The notes under the pieces were generated by a model, which was not told the origin of the DNA, ran no database searches, and worked only from the letters and a program-made list of their open reading frames with translations. This document shows positions 32,881 through 43,804 of a DNA stretch of 64,000 bases, piece by piece (the stretch's first letter is position 1; every line of letters begins with the position of its first letter). The position numbers were made by a program, and so were the translations under genes. The stretch is from Hibiscus mutabilis. Lineage: Eukaryota > Streptophyta > Magnoliopsida > Malvales > Malvaceae. The stretch covers positions 23,692,969 through 23,756,968 of the forward strand of contig CM033752.1 of NCBI GenBank assembly GCA_019671005.1, given 5' to 3'.

Positions 32881-33240
32881 GCTAGTGACAAGTCTCACTT
32901 GCAAGTAAAAGGGATTGAATCCATGCTTCAAGATATGGCAATGCATCTTAAATATGCTGGGTATGTTCCCAATAAAGTGCAAGTAGTGTTCGATATTAAT
33001 GAAGAAGAGAAGGAAACTATTGTGTCTCATCATAGTGAGAAATTGGCATTATCATTTGGATTAGTCAACTCCAGCACCGGAGAAACTATAAGAATAATGA
33101 AGAATCTTCGAGTTTTTGGAGACTATCACTTAGCCGTTAAGCTTCAATCTAAAATTTATGGTCGAGAAATCATAGTCAGGGATGCCATCAGGTTCCACCA
33201 TTTTAAGAATGGCTCTTGTTCATGTAAGGACTTTTGGTGA
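32881..33240 (+). pseudogene. PPR-DYW pseudogene, segment 3 (DYW deaminase domain)
   Basis: An open stretch of about 120 codons from ASDKSHLQVKGIESMLQDMA to a TGA at 33238-33240. It has the G-YVPNKVQVVFDINEEEKE start, the HSEKLALSFGL deaminase motif with the H-x-E zinc/catalytic pair, and the REIIVRDAIRFHHFKNGSCS end, finishing in CKDFW (DFW in place of DYW). The usual CGDCH zinc motif reads FGDYH, so both Cys ligands of that motif are lost. In the family this domain performs C-to-U RNA editing. Segment 2 joins it with a one-base frame offset. Confidence 0.9.
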
Positions 33241-33325
33241 TCATAAATTGCAGAATGTGGTTTCTTACAGGTTCTATTTTGGTGAGCATTGGTAAGGACT
33301 TTTGGTGACCATAAATTGCAGAATG
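33226..33325 (+). repeat. 32-bp direct repeat at the DYW stop codon
   Basis: AAGGACTTTTGGTGATCATA-type sequence at 33226-33257 is repeated with one or two changes at 33294-33325. It includes the last codons and stop of the PPR pseudogene. Confidence 0.8.
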
Positions 33326-34410
33326 AGGTAACCTAGTTGTTCGAGGCAGCACGTTCCACTGGTTATCTGATGCTGAATTGTTATATAACTATCTTCTTTG
33401 CTTTCAAGGTGGAAATGGTAGATTGACAACAAGCCTTGATATGCAGATTGAGTTATTAGACTGAGTTGCAGTTAATGATGCAATTGCTATGCGGCAAACT
33501 TTGCAGCTTGCAGCTAGCATTGAAATTGATTCAACATATCTGGTTCGACAGCGATTCAGCAGTTGCAATTCCAGAATTCAAATGTTCAATAAGTTGTTCG
33601 AAGTAATCTTTCGGATGAGACCGAACCACAATTTTCAGGCTTTATTTACCGCGCCTATTGCCATGTCCTAACTGAACTTGCAACTTGGTTGCTCATTGTA
33701 TTGAGAATAACGTTTTAATAAATTGTAGTGTTAGAGTGGACGAAAAAGATGTAGGCATAGGTGGATTTTATTCAAGCAGCATGTTATGTTATTGTAAGAA
33801 AATTGATAAATCCTAGTTGGATTGTTTGCACATATTTGTATGGAGATAATCACTAATGCAATGAACCTAATCCTAATAATGTCATCTATTTTTTATGTGT
33901 TTCAGCAAAACCAATTAAAATTACATGTTCACAGTACAAATATAATGAACTTAATCTTAATCAATCAACTTTTCCATTCCAACATGTTTTAGAATGTAAA
34001 AATAATCCAATTTCCTGTGGTCATTGCTCGTCTTGGGAGGTTTCCATGGCCGACAAGGCAAGTCGGGTTGAACTTAGAAAGGTCTGAATTTGAAGCCTTG
34101 TTAGGAAAAGTCAATTTCAAAAAAAAATGTGATTGAATTTTGATGAAAACAAGAAGCAAAGTACTCTTTTGGTTCTATACTGGTTGTTTCCATTTTATTT
34201 TCAAATTAACAAGATTTTTTTACAATATTAATGTAGTCTAATTTTTAATATGATTTTATAAATAAGAGAATTAGGTGTTAAAAATATTTTTGGATGTTTA
34301 AATGCAAAAAAGTAAAAAGAATATTCAAATTTTGGACTTTGAAACTTTTATTGCTAATAAATTAATAAAAAGGTATTAATTTAATTTGTGGACTTTCGTA
34401 AAACATTATC
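33326..34410. other. Unassigned AT-rich region
   Basis: About 1.1 kb that I cannot assign. Its first part may be the 3' flank of the PPR gene. Short open frames have no recognisable content and no repeat structure was seen. Confidence 0.4.
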
Positions 34411-34825
34411 TGTTAGAGCTGTGATCCAATATTTTTTAAGATTTGGTTTAAACTGAGAATCTTATTTTTAGGAGATTTCTTTTACTTTACATTAATTAAA
34501 AGTATGAAACTTATGTTGATTAGAATTACTTTCTATGTAAGTGTCATTTGTAAAAAATATAACTTATCCTTATAAATAGATAATTGATTAAGATTTTAGT
34601 CACAACACAAGTATATCAAAATTCTACATAACTTCAAGACGCAAACTACTTGTAATCTTTTCTTCTTCGTCATAGTGAAAGTTCTCATTCTCTTAGTGAT
34701 TTTTCATGTTTGGGTTTTTCCATGTAAATCTTGGTGTTCTTTATTTTTCTTGCTTTGTTTGTGATCACCTTCTTATTTGTTTTACCATTACCGTTCATCT
34801 TCGATATATCTTTGAAATAATAAAC
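34411..34825 (+). repeat. 5' LTR of copia element
   Basis: Begins TGTTAGAGCTGTGATCC, has TATAAATA at 34571-34578 and ends about 34825 just before a decayed primer site. The exact 3' end is uncertain by a few bases. Confidence 0.65.
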
Positions 34826-34838
34826 TAGTATCAGAGTC
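34826..34838 (+). promoter_or_regulatory. Primer binding site of copia element
   Basis: TAGTATCAGAGTC corresponds to the TGGTATCAGAGC initiator-Met site with one or two changes. Confidence 0.65.
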
Positions 34839-34864
34839 TTCAGTTGCTCATCTTGGTTACGTTA

Positions 34865-35215
34865 ATGGAAATAATAAAGTATGATATTCTACTATTGGAT
34901 CGTAACACCATGTTCTCGTTATGGCAAATGAAGATTCAAGATGCACTTGCATAGATGAACTTGATGTGTTGAAAGTTTTTAATAATATACCACCAGAAAG
35001 GTCGGATGAAGAAAAACATCGTATAGATTAGAAAGTCGTATCCCGGATCCGTTTTCACTTATCAAACCATATTTTGCAGGATGTGATGACAAAAAAATGA
35101 TTGTTTTTTTAGGCAAGATTGAAGCAACCTTGCACGAAGAAAACTTTAAACAACAAGTTGCAGATGAAGCAACATCTCTACTCACATACATTGGTTGAAG
35201 ATTCATATCTTGAAG
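34865..35215 (+). pseudogene. Copia gag, N-terminal part
   Basis: The ATG at 34865 opens MEIIKYDILLLDRNTMFSLW then QMKIQDALA, the start of TNT1-type Gag (KFD/KYDIPLLDRN...F.LWQVKM). After stops and shifts, GKIEATLHEEN and a QQVADEATSLLTYI-like decayed stretch follow, ending at DSYLEEH-like sequence. Element III is inserted here with an AGCAC duplication. In the family Gag forms the particle shell. Confidence 0.75.
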
Positions 35216-35220
35216 AGCAC

Positions 35221-36708
35221 TGTTGCGCGTGATAAGTGCTCTGCAACTGTGCAAGTGTACACGTCACAAGTTATAGTATAAAAGATATCGTCTCCATAGG
35301 GATTGGTGCCACTTCAAGAATCTAATCTCTTGCACTGTAAAAAGTAAAAACACAAGTAGGTAATTGTAGGAGTTTTAACTAACAACTAAATTAGAAAGCA
35401 AATAAGTAAAAGAAGATGTAATTAAATGAGAGAGAATAGGCCAGGTTATCGTGAGTTGAGGTGTGATAGCCGATCGGATCATCTTGGTAAAAGGGTGCAA
35501 GGGCAACTCAGTTGTCGTGGCAACTTGCACAATGGGGTTGCCTTGGAAACTAATCGATGGTTTCCTGGGCGACTAGCTGGGCAGCAACTTCAAGGTTCGG
35601 CGGAGCGTTCTTCAATGGTTTCTTCTTAATCCTAAGTCGAAACTCTAGCTATTTTTGCATGCCTTGATAATACATCCCTGCGTGAATCAAGGGTGAACAA
35701 CAACCAATCTTGCGCTCTTCTTAGCCGTTGAAATCCTTAACTTATCCCTAAGCTGGATTAATCTTTACCATCAATAGATTGAATAAAGACCATACTCATT
35801 CGTTTCTTGAATCCAACTCTCCCGATATTAGATAAATAGATGAAGTTACGAGAACCTCTCCCAATTCACTCGCAAACAAGAATAAGAACCAAGAACGAGT
35901 AAAACTTGAATTGAAAGTGCAAACTCTTATTACCTAAACAAAATCCAATTGTTTCTCATAACCACAAAACACAATAACCTTAGCCAAATAGATTTAGTTC
36001 ATGGCTAGGTTCCAAAGAAACACAAGATAAAGAATTCCTAGCATAAACCTAATGGAACAAGAAAGAAAAAGATGAAGAATGGTTGAAGCCTTGTCGAAAT
36101 CTCTCCAAAGCCTTTTCAAAATCTCCCTTGTTCTTTTGTCGAAAGTTCTCTCCTCTCCCCCCTTTGGAGTTGACGGCTTGGTCATCTATTTATAGGGCTA
36201 GGTCAAAGTCTTTTTGGAGGAGGAAGTTAAGTTGGAATTAAATATCTTTAAAGAATATAATTCTTTATTACATTTAAATTCCTTCTCGAACTTCTCCTAT
36301 CTTCTTAGGATTTAATTTCTCTTTAACCTCTTTATGGAAATCAAACTCCTTTGGGATTTAGCTTTGCTTCACGTCATCTTGGGTTTATCTAGTCATCAAT
36401 TTTGACTACCATATCATCTTATTCTTTGTTGAAAATTGCCTTGGCAACTAGCTTGGCATCTCCTTCATGCATTGCCCTGGCAACGGGTTCCAGCCTTGCT
36501 TTGGCAAGTGATTCTGTACACACAAACAAAAACACACCAAAGCAGTATCTTTTTCCACAAAATTGAGCAAAATATGAAATCAAGCTTGTCCACCAAGGAA
36601 ACGATGCAAACATACATGAATGACTAATAATGCAACTAATATGAGCCTAAGTCTAGCAATAATATGAATAAAAAGGGTAATAAAAATAGTACTTTTGAAC
36701 ACTTAACA
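35221..36708 (-). repeat. 3' LTR of element III
   Basis: 1,488 bp, minus strand, ending in the TGTTGCGCG seen at 35221 on the plus strand. It carries CTATTTATAG (promoter TATA on the minus strand, about 36187-36196) and several TTGCC/GGCAA half-sites (35503-35560, 36436-36490). Confidence 0.9.
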
Positions 36709-36746
36709 CACCCCCAAACTCGAACTATTGCTTGTCCTCAAGCAAT
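36709..36746 (-). promoter_or_regulatory. Terminal hairpin plus polypurine tract (module 2) of element III
   Basis: On the minus strand ATTGCTTG-AGGA-CAAGCAAT (36746-36727) precedes GTTTGGGGGTG abutting the 3' LTR. It is identical in stem and loop to module 2 of element II. Confidence 0.8.
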
Positions 36747-36997
36747 GCAAACTAATAATTATCTGCTAAGACTTTAATCATCAAAGACATGCTTCAAACT
36801 TGAATTCAAACCTCAGAACCGTGGCACAAAGTATGATCACCTTTTAATTTTTTGAATAGCACAAAAATTACCCAGAATCGAACTATAATGCTTGTGACAA
36901 TGTGTGTGCGTAGTTGTGTGCAAGTTGATTTTCAAGATTCTATATGAACAATAGGCTTTTATCAATTTAATTACCAGGGCATTTATTTTCATTTTCA

Positions 36998-37133
36998 CTA
37001 GAGCCAATTTCGGGCATCTCTAGCAAAGTAAGCAATTTCTCATTTTATTTTAGTCGACTAGAGCCAATTTTAGGCACCTCTAGCGATTCTTTAATGTGCA
37101 TTAACTACTAGAGCCAGTTTCGGGCACCTCTAG
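36998..37133 (-). repeat. Three 26-bp CTAGAG hairpin repeats in 3' UTR of element III
   Basis: Copies at 36998-37023, 37058-37083 and 37108-37133 match the four repeats in element II. Inverted ends CTAGAG/CTCTAG are kept while the loop varies. Confidence 0.8.
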
Positions 37134-37450
37134 CAAGAAATTAACTTTTAATTTTCAATTTTAAATTTACCCAATTTTAAGCAACCTAAGTTCACTAAGT
37201 TTCTTTCAATCAACAAGCCACAACCGTGTAAAAACAATTCAGCACCATAGTAAAATTCTAAGTTCTTTTCATGCAATCCTAAAATTAAAGGTTCTTTCAA
37301 TTAAGTGCAGTGGCAAAAAATTCATCATTGGATATTCAACAAGTCTTAAGCAATTAAATCCAATTAAAGGCATGGCAAGTAACATATGCAACCTATATGT
37401 GATTGCTAAAGATGAATGTAACTAAACATGAAACTAACTAGAAACCAACA

Positions 37451-37485
37451 CCCCCCAAACTCGAGTGAAGCATTGTCCTCAATGC
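37451..37485 (-). promoter_or_regulatory. Internal hairpin plus polypurine tract (module 1) of element III
   Basis: On the minus strand GCATTG-AGGA-CAATGC (37485-37470) is followed by GTTTGGGGGG (to 37451), as in element II at 22462-22496. Confidence 0.7.
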
Positions 37486-37529
37486 ACGTAAAAGTGAAAT
37501 AAAATTTAAAAGAGACTAAATGAAATGAG

Positions 37530-37830
37530 TTAGTCAGAGAGGTCATCAGCTCGACTGATAAGTTTTCTTCGTGCCGTTTGCTTGATTCATATTCCAATCG
37601 GTGGTTGAATGCTTGTGCCTGGTACCGCGTGAATAGCATTGCTTTGATTTGATCCATGTTTGCCGAGGCAGGTTCACTTGCCTGGGCATCAGTAGTTGCC
37701 GAAGCCATTGTTGTTGCCTGGGCATCGCCAGTTTCTGTTGTCTTGACAACTGTTGAGGTAGTTGTCGGGGGATTCTCTGTTGTGGTTGTCGTGGCAAGTA
37801 GTTAACAGTGAATTTCCTTAGCATGGTGGT
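37530..37830 (-). pseudogene. Element III short 3' ORF region (reduced counterpart of element II extra ORF)
   Basis: In place of the roughly 480-codon extra ORF of element II there is a stretch of at most about 90 codons. One frame reads MASATTDAQASEPASANMDQ then FTRYQAQAFNHRLEYESSK, with the family's A-S-A-T-type repeat at its start. The other open frame (MLRKFTVNYLPRQP) is the Gln/Pro/Arg-rich shifted reading of the same repeats. A large deletion in III, or a gain in II, would explain the difference. No function is assigned. Confidence 0.5.
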
Positions 37831-37969
37831 TGTTAGTCTTGTTGTGGAAAAGAAAAGAAAACAAAGAAAACCTGGAAACTAAAGATAATAAAGAAAAACA
37901 AAATAAAATATCTCCTAAAAATAAAAATGAAAATAAAAAGAAAGAGAAAATATTGAACGGAAAGCATGC

Positions 37970-39240
37970 TCATGCATCTCCTAAGGTGACTACTTCTTTG
38001 TTACGTTCCACATGGGCACCATTGTAGTGCTTCAATCTTTGTCCGTTGACTTTGAATTCATGTTCGTCAGTGGTGGGCTTGATTATCACGGCACCATGAG
38101 AGAATGGTTTTGACAACTTTGAATGGTCCCGACCATCTTGATTTCAGTTTTCTCGGGAAAAGTTTTAGCCGAGAATTGAATAACAAAACTAGCTGCCCTG
38201 GCATGAATTGCCATGGTAATAGTTTCTTGTCATGCCGTTGCTTTGTTTTCTCCTTGTAGATTCATGCATTGTTATAGGCGAGTGCACGAAATTCTTCTAT
38301 CTCGTTGAGGTCCAACAGACGCTTTTGTCCGGCACTTTCCCAATCCATATTCACAATCTTGATTGCCCAATATGCCTTGTTTTCGATTTCCACCAGTAGA
38401 CGACATGTTTTGCCATAGACAAGCCGGAAGGGAGACATACCTAAGGGTGTTTTGAATGCAGTGCGATATGCCCAAAGTGCGTCATCTAGTCTTACTGGCC
38501 AATCCTTCCTAGAGGGATTTACAACTTTCTTGAGTATACCTTTCAATTCTCGGTTGGAAATTTCTGCTTGCCCATTGGTTTGTGGGTGATATGTCATGGC
38601 AATCTTGTGAGATACTCCAAAGCGTTGTAACATTTTGGCGATGAGTTTGTTGTCGAAGTGCTTGCCTTCATCACTGATAATTGCTCTCGGCATCCCAAAC
38701 CGTGTAAATATATTTTTCTGCAAGAATCGTTGCACGGTCTTGGAATCATTGTTGGGAATTGCAGCTGCCTCAACCCATTTAGACACATAGTCGAAGGCAA
38801 GTAGAATGTAGAGGTTGTCGAATGAAGATGGGAAAGGTCCCATAAAATCAATCCCCTATACATTGAACAATTCCACCTCGACAATGTTTTGGAGCAGCAT
38901 CTCATGTCGTCTAGAGATATTGCCCGTCCTCTGGCAACAATCACATTGCTTGTAAAATTCTTGGGCATCTTTGTACAGTGTTGGCCAATACAAACCAGAT
39001 TGCAAAACTTTGGCCTCGGTACATGTTCCTCCAAAATGTCCTCCATAGGGTGAAGAATGGCATTGCCGAAGTACGTTCTGCTGCTCCTCTTCAGGGATAC
39101 ATCGGTGTATAACCTGATCTGCATATTGTTTAAACAAAAGAGGCTCATCCCAAAAGTAATGCTTAGCATCATGGCAGAACCGCTTCTTCCCTTGGTGAGT
39201 AAGGCCATAAGGTAAAATATCACAAACAAGGAAATTAACT
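37970..39240 (-). pseudogene. Element III integrase
   Basis: Starts IPWYTDLVNFLVCDILPYG and has the complete HHCC finger (CHSSPYGGHFGG, then FYKQCDCCQRTG). The core reads GIDFMGPFP (Asp), AIISDEGKHFDNK (Asp) and YHPQTNGQAEISNREL (Glu). A stop at 38853-38855 falls just before the core and another break near 38259 precedes the C-terminal SRWSGPF module. The end TGA is at 37972-37970. All catalytic residues are intact, so only a few changes disable it. Confidence 0.9.
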
Positions 39241-39500
39241 AAATCCGTGTACCAGGGTATTGCCGAGGCATGTGCTGCAGTGGCAACTGCTTCCATGGTT
39301 GCCAAGGCGTGCGCATCAGTGGTTTCCATGGCGTGCGTATCTAGAGTTACCGAGGCGTGCGCGTCAAGAGTTGCTGAGGCATCGAGGGTTGCCAAGGCGC
39401 GCGCATCCATGGTTGCTGAGGCGCCAAGGGTTGCCGAGGCGTGTGCATCCATGGTTGTCGTGGCAACTAACAATTGCTCATCCGGGAATGCATCACATAT
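39241..39500 (-). repeat. Octapeptide-encoding repeat linker between RNase H and integrase (element III)
   Basis: About nine in-frame units such as MDAHASAT, LDAHASVT and DAHALATMEA. Element II has about 13. The number differs only by whole units, so the frame into integrase is kept. At DNA level the units carry GTTGCCRAGGC half-sites on the plus strand. Confidence 0.85.
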
Positions 39501-41864
39501 CTCTAAATCTGCGTCATCCTCCCTATTGCGTTCTAGGCGTGATAAGTGATCGACCACTTGATTTTCTGTTCCTTTCATGTCCTTAATTTCAATGTAAAAC
39601 TCTTGTGAAAGTAATATCCAATGAATCAAACGAGGTTTGGCATCCTTTTTAGCAAATAGATACTTAATTGCCGAATGGTCCGTATGAACAATTACCTTTG
39701 TACCAATCAAATAGGATCAGAACGTGTCAAATGCGAAAACTACGGCTAGTAATTCTTTCTCCGTTGTTGTGTAATTCACTTGAGCACTATTAAGAGTTTT
39801 ACTAGCGTAGTATATCACATGAAAGGTCTTACCTGTGCGTTGGCCTAGGAATGCTTCTACCACGAAATCACTTGCATCACGCATGTGCTCAAAAGGTAGC
39901 GTCCAATCTGGTGGAACGACAATGGGTGCCGAGGCAAGCTTTTCCTTTAGGGTTTCGAATGCTTGGGTGCAAGAATCATCAAAGTTGAAGACTTTATCAT
40001 GTTCAAGCAAATTACACAAGGTTTTAGTAATTTTAGAAAAATTATGAATGAACCTCCTGTAAAAGCCTACATGTCCAAGAAAGCTTCTGATTCCTTTAAC
40101 TGAACTTGGTGGGGGTAATCTCTCGATCACATCCACCTTGGCTTTGTCTACTTCAATTCCCTTGGATGAAATCTTGTGGCTGAGCAGTATTCCTTCATCT
40201 ACCATAAAATGGAACTTCTCCCAATTAAGGACTAAGTCAGTTTCTTCACATCTTGCCAACACATTCTCTAAATTGCCGAGGCAATTGTCGAAGTCATTAC
40301 CAAAAACAGAAAAATCATCCATGAAGATCTCAAGGAAGTCTTCGACCATATCCGAAAAGAGTGCCATCATGCATCTTTGGAAAGTTGTCGGGGCATTACA
40401 CAATCCGAATGGCATCCTTCGGAAAGCATAAGTACCGTATGGGCATGTGAAGGTTGTCTTTTCTTGATCTTCTGGTGCTATGGCAATTTGATTGTAACAT
40501 GAATAACCATCAAGAAAATAATAAAATGGTTTACCTGCAAGATAGTCAAGCATTTGATCAATAAAGGGTAATGGGAAGTGATATTTCCTAGTGGCTTTGT
40601 TTAGCTTTCGATAATCCATACAAACCCTCCAACCGGTCACAGTCTTGGTTGGAATGAGTTCATTGTTTTCATTACTTACCATTGTTATACCTCCCTTTTT
40701 CGGTACATATTGTACCAGACTTACCCATGTACTATCAGAGATAGGGTATATAATGCCGGCGTCAAGCCACTTGATGATTTCTTTTATTACAAACCCTTTC
40801 ATGGCATGATTCAGTCTCCTTTGGGCCTCAATCGAAGGTTTGTGATCATCTTCCAACAAAATCTTGTGCATGCTCACTGTCGGGCTAATTCCCTTCAAGT
40901 CGGTAATTGTCCACCCTATTGTCTTCTTGTGTACCATCAACATTTTGATCAGCTTCTTTTCCTGCTCAGGCTGTAACTTAGAGGAAACAATTATAGGCAA
41001 TGTATTGTCGGCTCCTAAGTAAGCATATTTTAGTTGCCCTGGCAACTGTTTCAACTCAAGAATCGGTGGTTGTTCAATGGAGGGCTTTTCGATTTTACCT
41101 TCCTTACCTGAATAATCTAGTGGTTCAAAGTATGTACCTAGTCGATTAAATAACCAATTTGCCTCTTCTTGTTGTTCCTCATCGATCGGTTCTTCATACT
41201 CCTCGGGTTCCTCTTGATCGACAATGTAGTTGTCGAGGCAACTAAATTCCTTGTCGAAGTTAAACTCTGCCGTAGCATGAAGAAGTTGGCATTCTTCCGG
41301 ATCATCAGCATGCCTTAGTGCTTGGAACATATTTAGTTTAACTTGCTGGTCATTCACCCTCATTGTGAGTTCTCCCTTTTCAACATCGATCAAGGTTCTC
41401 CCCGTTGCTAGAAAGGGTCTCCCGAGAATGATAGGTGCATGTTCATCTGCTTCACAATCCAAAACAATAAAGTCAGCGGGAAAAATAAATTTATCAACTT
41501 TTACCAGTATGTCTTCTATTTTTCCCTCTGGATGCACATAGGATCTGTCGGCTAGCTGTAGCATAACTATTGTAGGTCTTGCCTTCTCGATTCCTAGTTT
41601 TTGGAAAACTGATTTAGGCATCAAGTTTATGCTTACTCCAAGGTCGCATAATGCTTTCTCGACATAGTGATTTCCAATGGAATAGGATATTGTGAAACTT
41701 TCAGGATCCTTCAAATTGGGTGGCATGCGATTGTGCAACATGGCCATGTATCCCTCTGTTGCGGCAACTGTTTCAAACTCTCTTAGCCTTGTTCTCTTGG
41801 ACACAATGTCCTTAAGAAACTTGGCATAGTTCGGTATTTGTTCAATTGCTTCAACCAATGGCAA
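39501..41864 (-). pseudogene. Element III protease, reverse transcriptase and RNase H
   Basis: A continuous 715-codon stretch (41864-39717) carries protease (KALCDLGVSINLMPKSVFQK, catalytic Asp kept, the usual Ala of DLGA is Val; HAPIILGRPFL), the acidic linker, and RT (VCMDYRKLNKATRKYHFPLP, FGLCNAPTTF, EIFMDDFSVFG). It continues with the thumb and the first RNase H blocks (RDASDFVVEAFLGQRTG, TTTEKELLAVVFAF). A single stop at 39717-39719 interrupts RNase H, which then continues with HTDHSAIKYL and VVDHLSRL. This is the best-preserved polyprotein part in the window. Confidence 0.92.
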
Positions 41865-43681
41865 GTTGATGTGGACTTGCTTTAGGATATCAAGGAACTT
41901 CTTGAATTGATATTCCTGCTTTTGTCAGTTCAACCTTTGTGGGAATGGTGGTGCAAGTCGGATATCTTCGATCCTTTCATTGGTCTAGAACCTAATTGAC
42001 GGCATTGCCGAGGCATTGTCAACTGGGGTTGCCATGGCATGCCTATCGTTGGTAGTCAAGGCATCCTTATCGTTGGTTGCTGAGGCATGCTTATTGCTAG
42101 TTGCCGCGGAAATTCCTGGTTCAGCATCTGAGGCTTTGCCGCTGAGTTCGTCTTGATCTTTTTGTGGAGTTTTGTTTGATGAGCGAGCTTGGGCCTCTTT
42201 AAGTTGTTGGCCACTTCTAGTGGTGATCGCCTTACATTGTTCATGGCCAGTTCCTCTTGCGACTTCAGTATCGCTAGGTAAACCTCCTTGCGGTCTAGTA
42301 TTCAGGTTTTGAGCAAATTGTCTGACTTGATTTTCCAATGATTTGATTGCCACCTCTTGGTTTTGCAAACTCATCTCAGTCCTGTTAATAAAAGCATCAG
42401 TTCTTTTTATGAAGTTACTATTCTCAATCATATAAGATTCAGTTTTCAACATAAAAGCATTGAGAGAATTTTTCAAAGAACTAGATGTTGTCGGTTGTTG
42501 CTGTGGCAACTGTTGCCGTGGCATATTCTGCTGGAATCCCGATGCTTGTGCATTCTGATTGTTCTGGTTTAGAGCATTGTTGGGATTACTCCATGAAAAA
42601 TTCGGGTGCTTTCTTCAAGCTGGATTGTATGTGTTGGACATCACAGTGTTGTTCCGGTTGTAATTCCCCACATAAAAGTTGGATTCCGGATTCTGCATAA
42701 TTCAGAAGAATCATGATTACCACCACATAACTCACAAAAGGAATCCATTACCTTGACCTCCTGTGTGTTGTTTGGTTTCTGCATGTTCTGGACCATCTTG
42801 GTTAGAGTGGCCAATTGTGCCGAAATTGAATCTGATGATCCAAGTTCATGTATTGTGGCTTGGCGTCTAACTCCTCCTCTTCTAGCATATAGGAATTGAT
42901 AATCATTCTTGGCAAGCCTGTTTAGAATTTGCATTGCTTCCTCCGGCGACTTATCTAGGAGTATGCCGTTTGTCGAGGCATCTAGCATCATCCTTGTTGG
43001 TGTATTCACAGCGTTGTAAAACATTGTTACTTGTGCCCACACTGGGAATTCGTGTAGGGGGCATTTGTTTAGAAGTTATCTATATCGCTCCCAAGCCTCG
43101 TACATGGATTCATCATCTGCCTGCCAAAAAGAAGTAATTTCGTTACGAAGCCTATCAGTCAAATTTGTAGGATTAAATCGAGCAAAGAAATCACGACAAA
43201 GATCGGTCCAAGATCCTATTGATCCGGTAGGAATACTATTCAACCATGCTTTCGCTCTATCCCTCAGTGAATAGGGAAATAATCTTAGTCGTAAAACATC
43301 GGGGGTTACTCCTTGTATTTTGAATAAATTGCAAATATCGAGGAAAGATTTAAGATGTTGTCGTGCATCTTCAGTTGCTGAGCCGCCAAATTGACCAATT
43401 GTGTTTATCATATTAAACATCACCGGTTTCAACTCAAAGTGGTCAGCTTCAATTTCAGGTGTGACAACTCCTAGATTAAGTCCTTCAAGATCTTCTTCAA
43501 GATAGTCTCAAATAGTTCTGTTTCGTGCAAGAATCACTCCTCCTCCTGCTGGAACATCTTGATTTATATTGCCGTCTTCATTAGCCATTGCTACTCTTAA
43601 CCTTCGTCTAAGTCTTTGTAAGGTTTGTTCAATTTCAGGATCAAAGGGATATTCTGGTGTAATCGGTCACGCCCTGGTCAT
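41865..43681 (-). pseudogene. Element III gag and gag-protease linker
   Basis: The ATG at 43681-43679 starts an MTRA-type Gag like element II. Capsid blocks are FNMINTIGQFGGSATEDARQ, LRLRLFPYSLRDRAKAWLNS, FARFNPTNLTDRLR and YEAWERYR. Next come SPEEAMQILNRLA and a Cys/His knuckle (CELCGGNHDSSELC, spacing C-x2-C-x3-H-x5-C). The C-terminal half has a predicted coiled stretch (MLKTESYMIENSNFIKRTDA), TRSGQQLKEAQ and a short A-S-A-T-type repeat (KHASATNDKDALTTNDRHAM). Stops at about 43507, 43073 and 42630 and one at 41985 break it. Confidence 0.85.
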
Positions 43682-43786
43682 ATACAAATGCAAAACCAAA
43701 GTTTGTTAACCCTTTGAATCTTAAACAAGAAAATTAATAAAAAAAGTGCAAGAAAATAAAAACAAAGTCGCTATTGCCAATCCCCA

Positions 43787-43804
43787 GCAATGGCGCCAAA
43801 AACT
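43787..43804 (-). promoter_or_regulatory. Primer binding site of element III
   Basis: On the minus strand, AGTTTTTGGCGCCATTGCTG follows the 5' LTR. This is the Athila/Tat primer site with two CpG-type changes relative to element II. Confidence 0.8.

Noticed and set aside
33489..33671. 60-codon frame downstream of the PPR pseudogene
   Set aside because: No similarity recognised and no supporting context; probably chance.
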